Counted from the stretch's first letter, positions 33,480 to 43,800 are shown. The stretch is 64,000 nt of DNA from Bradyrhizobium sp. (GCF_022844465.1 NZ_JALHLP010000018.1:1-64000), one strand, 5' to 3'. The notes: generated by a model from the sequence alone, not told the origin. Numbers and translations are program-made.

Positions 33480-34862
33480 CTATTTTTCGGGTGGACCCGG
33501 TCGGGGCGCCTTGCCGTCCGCCTGCTGCCCGGCCAGGTACTGTTCCAGCCAGTGGATATGGTAGTCGCCGTCGATGATGCCGGGCTCGCGGACCAGCGCC
33601 CGGAACAGCGGCAGGGTGGTCTCGATGCCTTCGACCACCATCTCGTCGAGCGCCCGGCGCAGCCGCATCAGGCATTCGCCGCGGGTCTTGCCGTGGACGA
33701 TCAGCTTGCCGACCAGGCTGTCGTAATAGGGGGGAATGACGTAACCTTGATAAACTGCGGAATCGATCCGCACGCCGAGCCCCCCGGGTGGATGATACTG
33801 CGTGATCCGGCCCGGCGAAGGACGGAAGGTCTCGGGGTTTTCCGCGTTGATGCGGCATTCGATGGCGTGACCGATAATGACGACTTCATCCTGCGTCGCC
33901 GGCAGGTCGCCGCCGGCGGCGATCCGGATCTGCTCCAGCACCAGATCGATATCGGTGATGCTTTCGGTCACGGGATGTTCGACCTGGATACGGGTGTTCA
34001 TTTCGATGAAGTAGAATTCGCCGTCCTCGTACAGGAACTCGATGGTGCCGACGCCGAGATATTTCATCTCCTGCATGGCCTTGGCGCAGGTCGCGCCGAT
34101 CCTGGCGCGCGCCGCGGCGCCAAGAACCGGCGAAGGGCCTTCTTCCCATATCTTCTGGTGACGCCGCTGCAACGAGCAATCGCGCTCGCCGAGATGGATG
34201 GCGCCGCCGCGGCCGTCGCCCAACACCTGGATCTCGATGTGGCGCGGCTTCTGCAGGTACTTTTCCAGATAGACCGAGGCGTCGCCGAACGCGGACTTGG
34301 CCTCGTTGCCGGCCGTGGTCAGCGCCATCATCAGATCGTCGGCGGTATTCGCCACCTTCATGCCGCGGCCGCCGCCGCCGGCGGCTGCCTTGACCAGCAC
34401 GGGGAAACCGATCCCCTTGGCGATCGCCATGGCTTCGTCGCCTGACGTCACCGCCCCGTCAGAGCCCGGAACCACGGGGATGCCAAGCTTGATGGCGGTC
34501 TTCTTGGCTTCGATCTTGTCGCCCATCAGGCGGATGTGCTCGGCCTTGGGGCCGATGAAGCCCAGATTGTGCTCGGCAAGGATCTCGGCGAATCGGGCGT
34601 TCTCGGAGAGAAAGCCATAGCCGGGATGCACGGCGTCGGCGCCGGTGATCTCGCAGGCCGCGAGCAGCGCGGGAATGTTGAGATAGGAGTCCTTCGAGGG
34701 TGGTGGCCCGATGCAGACACTTTCGTCGGCGAGCCGAACATGCATGGCGTCGGCATCGGCCGTGGAATGCACGGCAACGGTTGATATCCCGAGTTCCTTG
34801 CACGCGCGCAACACGCGCAATGCTATTTCGCCGCGGTTAGCTATGAGGATCTTGTCGAACAT
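33480..34862 (-). CDS. accC: Biotin carboxylase subunit of acetyl-CoA carboxylase
   Basis: The protein has 460 residues. It carboxylates biotin on AccB using ATP and bicarbonate, the first step of fatty acid synthesis. The N-terminal domain starts MFDKILIANRGEIALRVLRA; the ATP-grasp loop is AAAGGGGRGMKVA; catalytic residues are in FIEMNTRIQVEHPVTE and IECRINAENPETFRPSPG. The C-terminal 13 residues (ADGKAPRPGPPEK) extend beyond the usual end. The accB gene lies upstream on the same strand, separated by a palindromic repeat. Confidence 0.97.
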   Translation of the reverse strand: MFDKILIANRGEIALRVLRACKELGISTVAVHSTADADAMHVRLADESVCIGPPPSKDSYLNIPALLAACEITGADAVHPGYGFLSENARFAEILAEHNLGFIGPKAEHIRLMGDKIEAKKTAIKLGIPVVPGSDGAVTSGDEAMAIAKGIGFPVLVKAAAGGGGRGMKVANTADDLMMALTTAGNEAKSAFGDASVYLEKYLQKPRHIEIQVLGDGRGGAIHLGERDCSLQRRHQKIWEEGPSPVLGAAARARIGATCAKAMQEMKYLGVGTIEFLYEDGEFYFIEMNTRIQVEHPVTESITDIDLVLEQIRIAAGGDLPATQDEVVIIGHAIECRINAENPETFRPSPGRITQYHPPGGLGVRIDSAVYQGYVIPPYYDSLVGKLIVHGKTRGECLMRLRRALDEMVVEGIETTLPLFRALVREPGIIDGDYHIHWLEQYLAGQQADGKAPRPGPPEK

Positions 34863-34880
34863 GTTGTCCCAAGTGGCGAA

Positions 34881-34938
34881 GAGCGAGTAGCGAATGGTGG
34901 CAGCGAACGCTGTTCGCTATCCGCCACTCGCCATTCGC
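34881..34938. repeat. Palindromic repeat between accB and accC
   Basis: GCGAATGGTGG ... CCGCCACTCGCCATTCGC form an imperfect inverted repeat around GCGAAC and GTTCGC. The short gcgaatgg units resemble those at 1804-1832. It lies in the accB-accC mRNA and could form a stable stem there. Confidence 0.65.
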
Positions 34939-35439
34939 TTACTCAATGATCACGAGCGGCTCGCCGAACTCGACCGGTTGGCCGTCCTCGACAAGAATTT
35001 GCGTCACCGTGCCCGCGCGCGGCGACGGGATCTGGTTCATGGTCTTCATCGCTTCGATGATCAACAGGGTCTGTCCGGCCGATACCTTGGTGCCGACCTC
35101 GATGAAGGGCTTGGCGCCGGGCTCAGGCGACCAATAGGCGGTGCCGACCATCGGCGAGGGAACAACGCCGGGATGCTTGGCGAGGTCGGCAACCGCAGCC
35201 GGGGTGACCGCGCCTGCTGCCGCCGCAGCCGAGAAAGCCTGCTGATAGCTCGCCGGCATTGCGGCCGACACGCTGATGGAGCGCGCGACCCGCACCCTCA
35301 AGCCTGCACGCTCGATCTCGATCTCAGTCAGGCTGGTCTCGTCGAGCAACAGCGCAAGTTCGCGGATGAGCGCGCTGTCATTGCTCTGGAGACTTGCGGC
35401 TGATTTGTCCGCGGACTTTTTTTCGGGCTGGCGGGACAT
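34939..35439 (-). CDS. accB: Biotin carboxyl carrier protein of acetyl-CoA carboxylase
   Basis: The protein has 166 residues from ATG 35439 (MSRQPEKKSADKS). An N-terminal helix (SALIRELALLLDETSLTEIE) and an Ala/Pro linker precede the biotinyl domain, with the acceptor lysine in EAMKTMNQI. The family thumb sequence is present between PSPMVGTAYWSPEPGAKPF and VGTKV. The longer open frame to 35559 lacks a ribosome site. It lies between aroQ and accC, the usual alphaproteobacterial order. Confidence 0.95.
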   Translation of the reverse strand: MSRQPEKKSADKSAASLQSNDSALIRELALLLDETSLTEIEIERAGLRVRVARSISVSAAMPASYQQAFSAAAAAGAVTPAAVADLAKHPGVVPSPMVGTAYWSPEPGAKPFIEVGTKVSAGQTLLIIEAMKTMNQIPSPRAGTVTQILVEDGQPVEFGEPLVIIE

Positions 35440-35497
35440 GCTCTTGATCCGGAATTGTCGATATGGGGGACGGCCGAACGTCAGTCGGGATTGAAGG

Positions 35498-35965
35498 TCA
35501 TTTTCCGGCCTTGGCGCCGAGCCTGGCGGCGAGGCCTGATATTGCGAGCCGGTAGCCATCGATGCCGAAGCCGCAAAGCGAAGCGAACGCGGCCATGGCG
35601 GTGAACGAGTGGTGACGAAAACTCTCGCGGGCGTGGATATTGCTGATATGCACTTCGACGGTCGGAATCTTCACCGCAACCAGCGCATCATGCAGGGCGA
35701 TCGAGGTGTGCGAATAGGCGCCGGCGTTGATGACAATCCCGGCAGCCTGCTTGGCATGGGCCTCGTGGATGAAATCAATCAACTCGCCCTCGCGGTTGGA
35801 TTGGCGGCAATCGGCTCTCAGGCCGAACTGCGCCGCGGTTTCCGCACATAGGCGCTCGACGTCGGCCAGCGTTTCCTGGCCGTAAACCTCCGGCTGCCGG
35901 GTTCCCAGCATGTTGAGGTTTGGGCCGTTCAGCACATAGATCGTGGCGGCAGGGGCTTGGGCCAT
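35498..35965 (-). CDS. aroQ: Type II 3-dehydroquinate dehydratase
   Basis: The protein has 155 residues. It converts 3-dehydroquinate to 3-dehydroshikimate in aromatic amino acid synthesis. Signature segments are complete: LNGPNLNMLGTRQPEVYG (with catalytic Arg and Tyr), SNREGELIDFIHEA, INAGAYSHTSIALHDAL and EVHISNIHARESFRHHS. ATG 35965 is preferred over the TTG at 35977. It lies directly upstream of accB, a common linkage in which aroQ leads the acc pair. Confidence 0.95.
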   Translation of the reverse strand: MAQAPAATIYVLNGPNLNMLGTRQPEVYGQETLADVERLCAETAAQFGLRADCRQSNREGELIDFIHEAHAKQAAGIVINAGAYSHTSIALHDALVAVKIPTVEVHISNIHARESFRHHSFTAMAAFASLCGFGIDGYRLAISGLAARLGAKAGK

Positions 35966-36138
35966 ATCTTCCAGCAAGATGGGGGCGGGATGCCGGCGTT
36001 ATAGGTAACTATGGGTCGAAGGGAAAGCCTTGCGGCCGGACGGCGGGTTCTTGGAGGGCGTTGCCGCGATAGCAGGAGCCCAACCAACCCGCGGGAATCG
36101 TTCGCTAACCGGCAGTTCTCGAATGCCCATTGGCGGCG

Positions 36139-36170
36139 CAAAAAAGGGGTGGGCATCGCTGCCCACCCCT
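36139..36170 (-). terminator. Intrinsic terminator of the DUF1236 gene
   Basis: On the minus strand a 10-bp stem, AGGGGTGGGC with GCCCACCCCT, is followed by six T. It lies about 28 bases after the stop codon. Confidence 0.85.
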
Positions 36171-36197
36171 GGTTGTGCCGACAAACAGTCGAAGCGG

Positions 36198-36959
36198 TTA
36201 GACGTCGAGGATATAAACGATTTCATACGTCTCCGGCCGCACGATGACGTAACGACCCTTCACCAGGATCACCCGGTAACCGCTCCATTCCGGATAGATT
36301 TCAACGATTCGCTGCGGGATCGGGTAGAACCGGACCGTGGAGGGTACGGTCGCGCCGATCGAGATGTTGAAATTGACGTTGGTGGTTTCAGCAATACTTC
36401 GTTCCGACCGGAAGGCGGACACGATCTGGGTACGCTTCTCAGCCGGCGGCGCCACGGTCGCCGACGTGGCGGCGTTGCCGGTGGTCGTCTGCGAACGGCT
36501 ATCGGTTGCAGTCGTGCCAGACTTGGTGTCGGTCGAGCTCTTGGTATCGGTCGAGCTCTTGCTGTCGGCGCTCGTTCCCGACCGACCATCGCGGCTACCC
36601 TTGGTCGAATCGTCAGCGCTCTTGGACTTCTCACCCTGCATGCGGTTCGAGTCCTGAGCGCTCTTGCCACCAGGGGTGCGGTCGCCATCCGAGCCCTTTG
36701 CCGGGCCGGTCTCAGCACCCTTCATGCCGGAGGGAGCGCCGGTATCGCGCTGCATCGCGCCACCGCCCTGCATTCCGCCGCCACCTTCACGCTGCATCGC
36801 GCCGCCCGACGGAGCGCCCTGCTGCGCCGCGGCACCACCGGTTCCCGCGCCTCCTGCGCCCGCACCTGCACCACCTGCTCCCGAACCCTGCGCATTGGCC
36901 AAGCCGGTTCCAGCGATCAACGCCGCAGCCGCGACCGAAATCAAAAAGCGATTGCTCAT
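36198..36959 (-). CDS. DUF1236 domain-containing secreted protein
   Basis: The protein has 253 residues. After a signal peptide (MSNRFLISVAAAALIAGTGL, cleavage near ANAQ) comes a long Gly/Gln/Ser-rich region with Ser/Thr/Asp/Lys repeats (SKSSTDTKSSTDTKS). The C-terminal DUF1236 domain has FYPIPQRIVEIYPEWSGYR and VIVRPETYEIVYIL. Such proteins are periplasmic or envelope-attached and of unknown role. A consensus EcfG promoter lies 40 bases upstream and a strong terminator follows, so it is a stand-alone stress-regulated unit. Confidence 0.88.
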   Translation of the reverse strand: MSNRFLISVAAAALIAGTGLANAQGSGAGGAGAGAGGAGTGGAAAQQGAPSGGAMQREGGGGMQGGGAMQRDTGAPSGMKGAETGPAKGSDGDRTPGGKSAQDSNRMQGEKSKSADDSTKGSRDGRSGTSADSKSSTDTKSSTDTKSGTTATDSRSQTTTGNAATSATVAPPAEKRTQIVSAFRSERSIAETTNVNFNISIGATVPSTVRFYPIPQRIVEIYPEWSGYRVILVKGRYVIVRPETYEIVYILDV

Positions 36960-36997
36960 CTAATGTCTCCTCACATCTGTTCATTGCCCGGGCCGAC

Positions 36998-37022
36998 AAC
37001 GGCGCGGGCAGGTCGATGTTCC
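36998..37022 (-). promoter_or_regulatory. Consensus EcfG promoter for the DUF1236 gene
   Basis: GGAAC (37022-37018), 16-base spacer, CGTT (37001-36998). This exactly matches the general stress sigma factor consensus. Confidence 0.7.
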
Positions 37023-37171
37023 CTCGCTCCAGAGGTTCCGCCGCCTTTGTTTTATGAACGTGGGATAAACGGCCGCAACATCAGCGACTTGCGGCGAAAG
37101 CCATACCCGTCAAGCAAACGAGGCCGGCGCTGCGGCCGGCCTCGCGATGGATCGTCAGTTGTTGAAACTGT

Positions 37172-37939
37172 TCAGCAGGTCGCCTTGCCGCAGCGGGCGA
37201 TGCTGATTTTCTCGCGCAGGGTTTCGACACCGACAGCACCGATCACAACCTGCTTGCCGATGACATAGCTCGGGGTGCCGTTCATGCCCATGGCTTCGGC
37301 GAGCTTCATGTTTTCTTCAAGCGTGTTGCGTACTTCGGCACTCGCCAGGTCTTTCTCGAGCTTTGCCGCATCGAGGCCAACTTCCTTGGCAACCGCCATG
37401 GCGCGCGCCTTGTCGACAGCACCGCGACCGCTCAGCAACTTGTTGTGGAACTCCAGATATTTCTTGCCGCTTGGATCCTGCATGCGCACGGCGACCCCGA
37501 CCTGGGCGGCTTCGACCGAGCCCGCGCTCAGCACCGGAAACTCCTTGAGCACCACCTTCAGCTTCGGATCGCTCTTCATCAACTCCATCATGTCCAGCAT
37601 CGCGCGTTTGCAGTAGCCGCAATTGTAGTCGAAGAACTCGACGAAGGTGACGTCGCCGTCCTTGTTGCCGACGGTCACGCCGCGCGGCGAGTTGAAGATC
37701 AGGTCGGCATGCCTGGCGACGGCGGCTTCGTGCTTGGCGGTTTCGGCCGCGCTTTGTCGCTTGCTGAGCTCGGCCATCGCCTCCTCCAGCACTTCCGGAT
37801 TCGCAATCAGGTAATTGCGGATGATGGACTGGATCTCGCCGCGCTGGGCGTCCGAGAAACCCTGAGCGGAGGCGGACGGCGGCGCTCCGCAGAGCGTGAA
37901 GGCCAACAATGCGGGAATAAGAAAACGGAACGTAGGCAT
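37172..37939 (-). CDS. DsbA-family thiol:disulfide oxidoreductase
   Basis: The protein has 255 residues. A signal peptide (cleaved near ASAQG) is followed by an N-terminal helical segment of about 55 residues, then a thioredoxin-like fold with active site CGYC (in FDYNCGYCKRAML) and a cis-Pro loop, GTPSYVIG. A C-terminal Cys pair (ARCGKATC) is also present. It should act in the periplasm, either as an oxidant or, given the 27kDa-outer-membrane-like architecture, as an isomerase. It is monocistronic, next to the M48 protease gene. Confidence 0.9.
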   Translation of the reverse strand: MPTFRFLIPALLAFTLCGAPPSASAQGFSDAQRGEIQSIIRNYLIANPEVLEEAMAELSKRQSAAETAKHEAAVARHADLIFNSPRGVTVGNKDGDVTFVEFFDYNCGYCKRAMLDMMELMKSDPKLKVVLKEFPVLSAGSVEAAQVGVAVRMQDPSGKKYLEFHNKLLSGRGAVDKARAMAVAKEVGLDAAKLEKDLASAEVRNTLEENMKLAEAMGMNGTPSYVIGKQVVIGAVGVETLREKISIARCGKATC

Positions 37940-38032
37940 CTGCAATTCCTTATGCGGTGAGTTCCGGCAATTCTGTACACCGGCTTCTTGAACGTGTCGG
38001 GCGCCTGGATTGTACCCGAACCCGGCTTGTTT

Positions 38033-39433
38033 CTAGTTGCCCTTCTGGCCGGGCAGCGGCTTGGCACTCACGATGTCGTCGGCTTTGACCCATCCGGGCG
38101 TCCCGATCGCAAATCGCGTTTTCGCTCGCGAGGCGAGCTCGCGTGCGGTCTTGTTGTCACCGCGCAGGTAGGCGGCCTGGGCCGAAGCCAGGTCGGCCTG
38201 CGCGTAGTCTCCCTTTCGGCCGTAGGCCATTGCGAGCTGGATAAATCCGATCGGCGCCTCGCTCTCACGCGCCACCGCGGCGCGCAGAATCGCGATCGCT
38301 TCGTCCGTGTAGGCCTTGTTATCGGCTGCGACGAGCGCCTGCCCAAGTAACATCTCGATGAGCGGCGCGTTATTGGACAGCTGGACGGCCTTGCGCAGGG
38401 GGGCGATGGCTTCGAGCGGCTTGCCACCCTCCAGCAACGCCTGGCCACGCACCTCATGGAAATAGGGGTTGTTGGGCTGCTGCTGAATCAGGGCGTCGAT
38501 CTGGGCGAGGGCGCTACGCAAGTCGCCATGCCGATAGGTCGCGATCGCGCGCGCATAGCGGGCCGGCAGGCTGGTGCTGGACGGCGGATAGCGCCGATTC
38601 ACGGTGTCCTGCCGCTCCATGAAGGCGGATATCTTGGCTCGCACCATGTCATGGCGCAACTGCAGGGCAGGGTCGTCCTTTTTGTCCCAGTAGGGGCTCG
38701 ACCGCGCCAGTTCTTCCAGCGCGGCGACGCGGGCCGCCGGCATCGGGTGTGACTGGACATAGGGATCGGCGCCGCGCGCCGCAAAAAGGCTCTCTTCGGT
38801 AAAGCGCTTGAAGGTTTCGTACATGCCCCGTGCGGACTGTCCGGTGACGGTCAGAAACTTCACCCCGGCACGGTCGGCGTTTTCTTCCTGCTGGCGGATA
38901 TAGGAAAGCAGGTTGCGGCGAATCACCTCTCCCGGCGCGGAAACCATCGCCGCCCCGGCGTTGGCCAGGCCGCTATTGCCGCCGCCTGCACCCGCCACCA
39001 TGGCGCCGGCGCCGAGCAGCATGGCGATGATCATCTGGGTCTGGGCCTGCGAAATCTGCTCGCGCATCTTGGCGAGGTGGCCGCCGGCCAGGTGACCGGT
39101 TTCGTGCGCCATTACGCCGATGATCTGATTCGGCGTGTCCGACTGCATGATCGCGCCGTAATTCACGAAGATGCGGCGACCGTCGGCGACAAAGGCGTTG
39201 AATACGCCCTGGTTGATAATCACCATCTGGATGTTCTGCTTTTCCATGCCGGCGGCGCGCAGGATGGGCCGGGTATAGTCGCGCAGCAATTGCTCTGCCT
39301 CGGTGTCGCGGATCACCGATGGACCCTTGTTCTCCTGGGCCGCCGCGGCGATGGGCGCGAGCGCGACCGCCATCGCCGCAATACGCGCGGTCAGGTTCAT
39401 CGCAGGTTTGCGTAAGGCTATGCGAAGCAACAT
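38033..39433 (-). CDS. Periplasmic M48-family metalloprotease with TPR domain (BepA-like)
   Basis: The protein has 466 residues. A signal peptide is followed by the M48 domain with zinc motif HETGHLAGGH and the third ligand in QQEENADRAG. The C-terminal half carries tetratricopeptide repeats (YRHGDLRSALAQIDALIQ, EGGKPLEAIAPLRKAV). In E. coli, BepA helps assemble or degrade outer-membrane proteins such as LptD and BamA. The start at 39433 may be later (ATG MNLTARIAAMAVA at 39400), which gives a cleaner signal peptide. It is divergent from an aminotransferase gene. Confidence 0.9.
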   Translation of the reverse strand: MLLRIALRKPAMNLTARIAAMAVALAPIAAAAQENKGPSVIRDTEAEQLLRDYTRPILRAAGMEKQNIQMVIINQGVFNAFVADGRRIFVNYGAIMQSDTPNQIIGVMAHETGHLAGGHLAKMREQISQAQTQMIIAMLLGAGAMVAGAGGGNSGLANAGAAMVSAPGEVIRRNLLSYIRQQEENADRAGVKFLTVTGQSARGMYETFKRFTEESLFAARGADPYVQSHPMPAARVAALEELARSSPYWDKKDDPALQLRHDMVRAKISAFMERQDTVNRRYPPSSTSLPARYARAIATYRHGDLRSALAQIDALIQQQPNNPYFHEVRGQALLEGGKPLEAIAPLRKAVQLSNNAPLIEMLLGQALVAADNKAYTDEAIAILRAAVARESEAPIGFIQLAMAYGRKGDYAQADLASAQAAYLRGDNKTARELASRAKTRFAIGTPGWVKADDIVSAKPLPGQKGN

Positions 39434-39654
39434 GAGCTGTCTTTGCCAAGTGGTGCGGATCGGTGGACCGCGGGTTCGGCCCCTGAATAGATCAGAAACC
39501 GGCCGAGGTCTTTCATTTCAACGCGTTTTTCACGTGAACTCAGGTATCGCCTGGCTTGAAAACGCGATACCAAGCGACCGAATGCGGCCAGTCTGGGGCG
39601 ACGCCGGTTTGGGGCGTGGATTCAGGCGCCCCCTTTTTCAGATAACAGATTTCC

Positions 39655-40842
39655 ATGCTGGATTCGACGTCAACAGACCGCGCAAACGCCCTGCTCAGCC
39701 CATCCGGACGGAGCGATGTTCCGCCATTCATGGTGATGGACGTGATGGCGGCGGCGGCGCGGATCGAGGCCGCCGGCGGTCACGTCATCCACATGGAAGT
39801 GGGGCAGCCGGCGGCGCCGGCGCCCAGCAACGCGATCGCCGCCGCGCACGCCGCGCTCGATAAGGCGCGGATCGACTATACGTCCGCGCTGGGCATCGGC
39901 TCGCTGCGCGCGCGGATCGCCAGGCATTACCGCGACACCTACGGATGCCAGGTCGATCCTGACAGGATCGTGGTCACGACCGGCTCGTCCGGCGGTTTCG
40001 TCCTGGCGTTTCTGTCGATGTTCGAGCCGGGCGATCGGGTCGCGGTCACCGTGCCTGGCTACCCGCCGTACCGCCATATCCTGACCGCGCTCGGCTGCGA
40101 GCCGGTGCTGATCGAGACGTCGAGCGAGACGCGCCATGCACTGACCGGCGAGGCCCTGCTGGCGGCCCATCGCAGGACGCCGCTGAAGGGCGTGCTGGTC
40201 GCCAGCCCCGCCAATCCGACCGGGACGATGATGTCCCGCGAGGCGCTCACCGGCCTGATCCATGCAGCGGAGAGCGCCGGAATCCGGTTCATTTCCGACG
40301 AAATCTACCATGGGCTCGACTATGCCTTTCCGGCAGTGACGGCGGCGGAACTCTCGCCGCAGGCGATCGTGATCAATTCCTTCTCGAAATATTTCTGCAT
40401 GACCGGCTGGCGCGTGGGCTGGATGGTGGTGCCGGAGCCGCTGGTGCGGCCGATCGAACGGCTGCAGCAGAACCTGTCGATCTCGGTGCCGACGCTGTCG
40501 CAGATCGCGGCCGAGGCGGCCTTCGACGGCGCGGCGGAGATGGAGGCGATCAAGCGCGGCTACCAGGACAACCGCCGCATCCTGATCGAGGGACTGCCGA
40601 AGGCCGGACTGAGCAAATTCCTGCCTGCCGACGGCGCATTCTACCTCTACGCCGACGTGTCGGATTTCACCTCGGACAGTTTCGAATTTGCCGGCCGCAT
40701 GCTCGAGAAGGCGCATGTGGCGGCAACGCCGGGCGTGGACTTCGATCCGATCCACGGCCGCGCCTTCATCCGCTTTTGCTATGCGGGCTCGGCCACCGAG
40801 ATGCGCGAGGCTGTGACTCGCCTCGCGCGCTGGCTGGCGTAG
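39655..40842 (+). CDS. Pyridoxal-phosphate aminotransferase (class I/II)
   Basis: The protein has 395 residues in fold type I. It has the expected VGQPAAPAP near the N-terminus, an ASPANPTGTMMS loop, Asp/Tyr for the cofactor in FISDEIYHGLDY, the Schiff-base lysine in NSFSKYFCMTGWRVGW, and the carboxylate-binding Arg in FIRFCYA. The donor is probably aromatic, aspartate or alanine-type and cannot be fixed by eye. The ATG at 39655 has no strong ribosome site. It is convergent with rne, with 10 bases between the two stops. Confidence 0.9.
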   Translation: MLDSTSTDRANALLSPSGRSDVPPFMVMDVMAAAARIEAAGGHVIHMEVGQPAAPAPSNAIAAAHAALDKARIDYTSALGIGSLRARIARHYRDTYGCQVDPDRIVVTTGSSGGFVLAFLSMFEPGDRVAVTVPGYPPYRHILTALGCEPVLIETSSETRHALTGEALLAAHRRTPLKGVLVASPANPTGTMMSREALTGLIHAAESAGIRFISDEIYHGLDYAFPAVTAAELSPQAIVINSFSKYFCMTGWRVGWMVVPEPLVRPIERLQQNLSISVPTLSQIAAEAAFDGAAEMEAIKRGYQDNRRILIEGLPKAGLSKFLPADGAFYLYADVSDFTSDSFEFAGRMLEKAHVAATPGVDFDPIHGRAFIRFCYAGSATEMREAVTRLARWLA

Positions 40843-40852
40843 CGGCCAAACC

Positions 40853-43800
40853 TTACTCGGCGTTGCCGAAGCGGCGCGACCACCAGCCCGCCTTGCGCGG
40901 AGCGGCTGCGCTGCTCGTGTCTGGCGCAGGTGCAGGCGACACGTCCGGTTCGGATACGCTTTGAACAGGCAACGGCGTCGGCTCGGCCGCGGCGCCGGAG
41001 ATGAAGCTGACCTTCTCGCGCACCGTCGATCGCCGCCGCGCGGCCGCACGGTCGGATTCACGGTCGGATTCCTGGGCGGCCTCCTCGGCGGTCGGCGTGC
41101 CCGGGATAGTCTCGGTCGATTCGGGCCGGGCATGGGCCATCGGCGCCGGCTCCGCCGGCCGCCATGCCGGTTCGGGCTGGACCAACGATGGCGCGGGGGC
41201 CGCAGCGACGCCGTCGAAATCGGCGACCGCACTGGTAACTTCGGGCGCCGAGGTCGGCCCGAGTTCGTCGGCGATCGAGCCGACCAGACCGTCTTCCAGC
41301 CCGTTGCCGCGCCGGCGCCGTCCGCCGCGCCGGCCGCGGCGACGCGGACGCCGTTCGCCATTCGCCGCCTGCTCGCCGCGAACCACACCCGGCTGCTCGT
41401 CGCCTTCGTCCTCTTCGCCTTCGCCATCCTCTGCGGCAGTGCCTTCAGTCGCTTCGCCGACAACGCGCAGCGCGTCATGTTCCTCGCGGGGGGCGCCGCC
41501 TTCGCGCGGTTCACCACGACCACGCCGACGCCGACGTCGCTTGCGGCGGATGCCTTCGGCTTCGCTTTCGCCGCCGGGGGCCTCGGCGGCGGTATCGTCG
41601 CTCAAGCCCTCGGTTTCTTCGGTTTCAACCTCGGATTCGGTTTCGATGTCGAATGTCTCTTCGTCGTCATGGGCTTCCTCGACCTGCGGCGGTGAGGCGG
41701 CAGCCTGCGCCACCAGCAGCGCCTTGGCCGCTTCCAGCGTATGCACCTGTTCGCCGCGGTCGATGATGAACGACTGCTGGCCGCTCACGGCCGCATCGGC
41801 CACCACGGCAAGGGTCACCTTGAAGCTGTTCTCGAGGTCGCGCAGATGACCGCGCTTGTGGTTGAGAACGTAGAGCGCGACGTCGGTGCGGGTGCGCACC
41901 ACCAGATTGTGGGTGGCACCCTTCATCAGCACTTCCTCGATGCCGCGCAGCAATTGCAGCGCCACCGACGATACCGAGCGCACATGCCCGCTGCCGCCGC
42001 ATTGCGGGCAGGGCTCGGTCGAACTCTCCAGCACGCTGGCGCGGATGCGCTGACGCGACATTTCCATCAGGCCGAAATGCGAGATGCGTCCGATCTGGAT
42101 GCGCGCCCGGTCCTGCCGCAGGCAGTCGGCGAGCTTGCGCTCGACGGAGCGGTTGTTGCGCTTCTCGTCCATGTCGATGAAATCGATGACGATCAGGCCG
42201 GCGAGGTCGCGCAGCCTGAGCTGGCGGGCGACTTCCTCGGCCGCCTCGAGATTGGTCTTGAGGGCGGTGTCCTCGATATGGTGTTCGCGGGTCGAGCGGC
42301 CGGAGTTGACGTCGATCGAAACCAGCGCCTCGGTCTGGTTGATGACGATGTAGCCGCCGGAGCGCAACTGCACCGTCGGCGAGAACATCGCATCGAGCTG
42401 GCTCTCGACGCCCATCCGCGAGAACAGCGGCTGGCCGTCGCGATACTGGCGGACCGCGCGCACGTTGGAGGGCATCAGCATCTTCATGAAGTCGCGCGCT
42501 TCCTGGTAGCCGGCTTCGCCGGCGACCTGGATTTCGTCGATCTCCTTGTTGTAGAGGTCGCGCAGCGACCGCTTGATCAGCGAGCCTTCCTCATAGACGA
42601 GGGTCGGAGCCTGCGACTTCAACGTCATGTCGCGCACGGTTTCCCACATGCGGATCAGATATTCGAAGTCGCGCTTGATCTCGGGCTTGGTCCGCGAGGC
42701 GCCGGCGGTGCGCAGGATGATGCCCATGCCTTCGGGCACGTCGAGATCCTGCACCACTTCCTTCAGCCGGGAGCGGTCCTGGGCGCTGGTGATTTTGCGG
42801 CTGATGCCGCCGCCGCGGGCGGTATTCGGCATCAGGACGGCGTAACGGCCGGCCAGCGACAGATAGGTCGTCAGCGCGGCGCCCTTGTTGCCGCGCTCCT
42901 CCTTGACGACCTGAACCAGCATCACCTGGCGGCGCTTGATGACTTCCTGGATCTTGTACTGGCGGCGCGGGCGGAAGGCGCGCTCGGGCACTTCCTCCAG
43001 CACGTCGTCGCCGCCGACGGATTCAACGAGTTCCTCTTCGGCGTCGTCGCCGTCATCTTCTTCGTCTTCTTCGTCGTCGTCCTGCTCTTCGCCTTCCGGA
43101 GCGGTGCCGTGGTCTTCATGCGTGGCGGCGTATTCTTCGCCGGCGTGTTCGGCGCGATGCGCGTCCCCGGCATGGGCGGCGTTTTCGCGCGCGTGCTCAT
43201 CGTCATGCCGTTCGTCGTCGGGCCGCTGGTCAGGGGCGTGGTCGTCGTGACGCTCGGTGAGCGACGGCGCCTCGGCGACCGCAGCAACCGCTTCGGTGTC
43301 GGACGGCAATGCCGTGGCATGATCGTGCGGATGATCAGGATCGTGCGCGTGTTCCGGCCCGGCATGGTCATGAGCAAGGCCGTGCGCCTGCTGGCTCTGC
43401 GCGTCTTGATGTTGCCCATCGTGGTCGTGCGGGGTCGCCTCGGAACCCTGCATGCCGCCTTCGTTGGGCTGGGCCGCCTGCGCCGGATCGAGGGCGGCGT
43501 TCTCGATGACATCGCTCTGGACCCGGTCGCCATGGCCCCGGCGGCGCGCGCTACGGTGGCGCGAGCGACCGCGGTGGCGATTATTGGAGCGGTTCTCGGT
43601 TTCTTCCTCCGCCTCGCGGTGCGCGCGTTCGTCCGCCTCAATCAGCGCCTGACGGTCGGCGACGGGGATTTGATAATAGTCGGGATGGATTTCGCTGAAG
43701 GCGAGGAAACCGTGACGGTTGCCGCCATATTCGATGAACGCGGCCTGCAGCGACGGCTCGACGCGCGTCACCTTGGCGAGATAGATATTGCCGCGAAGTT

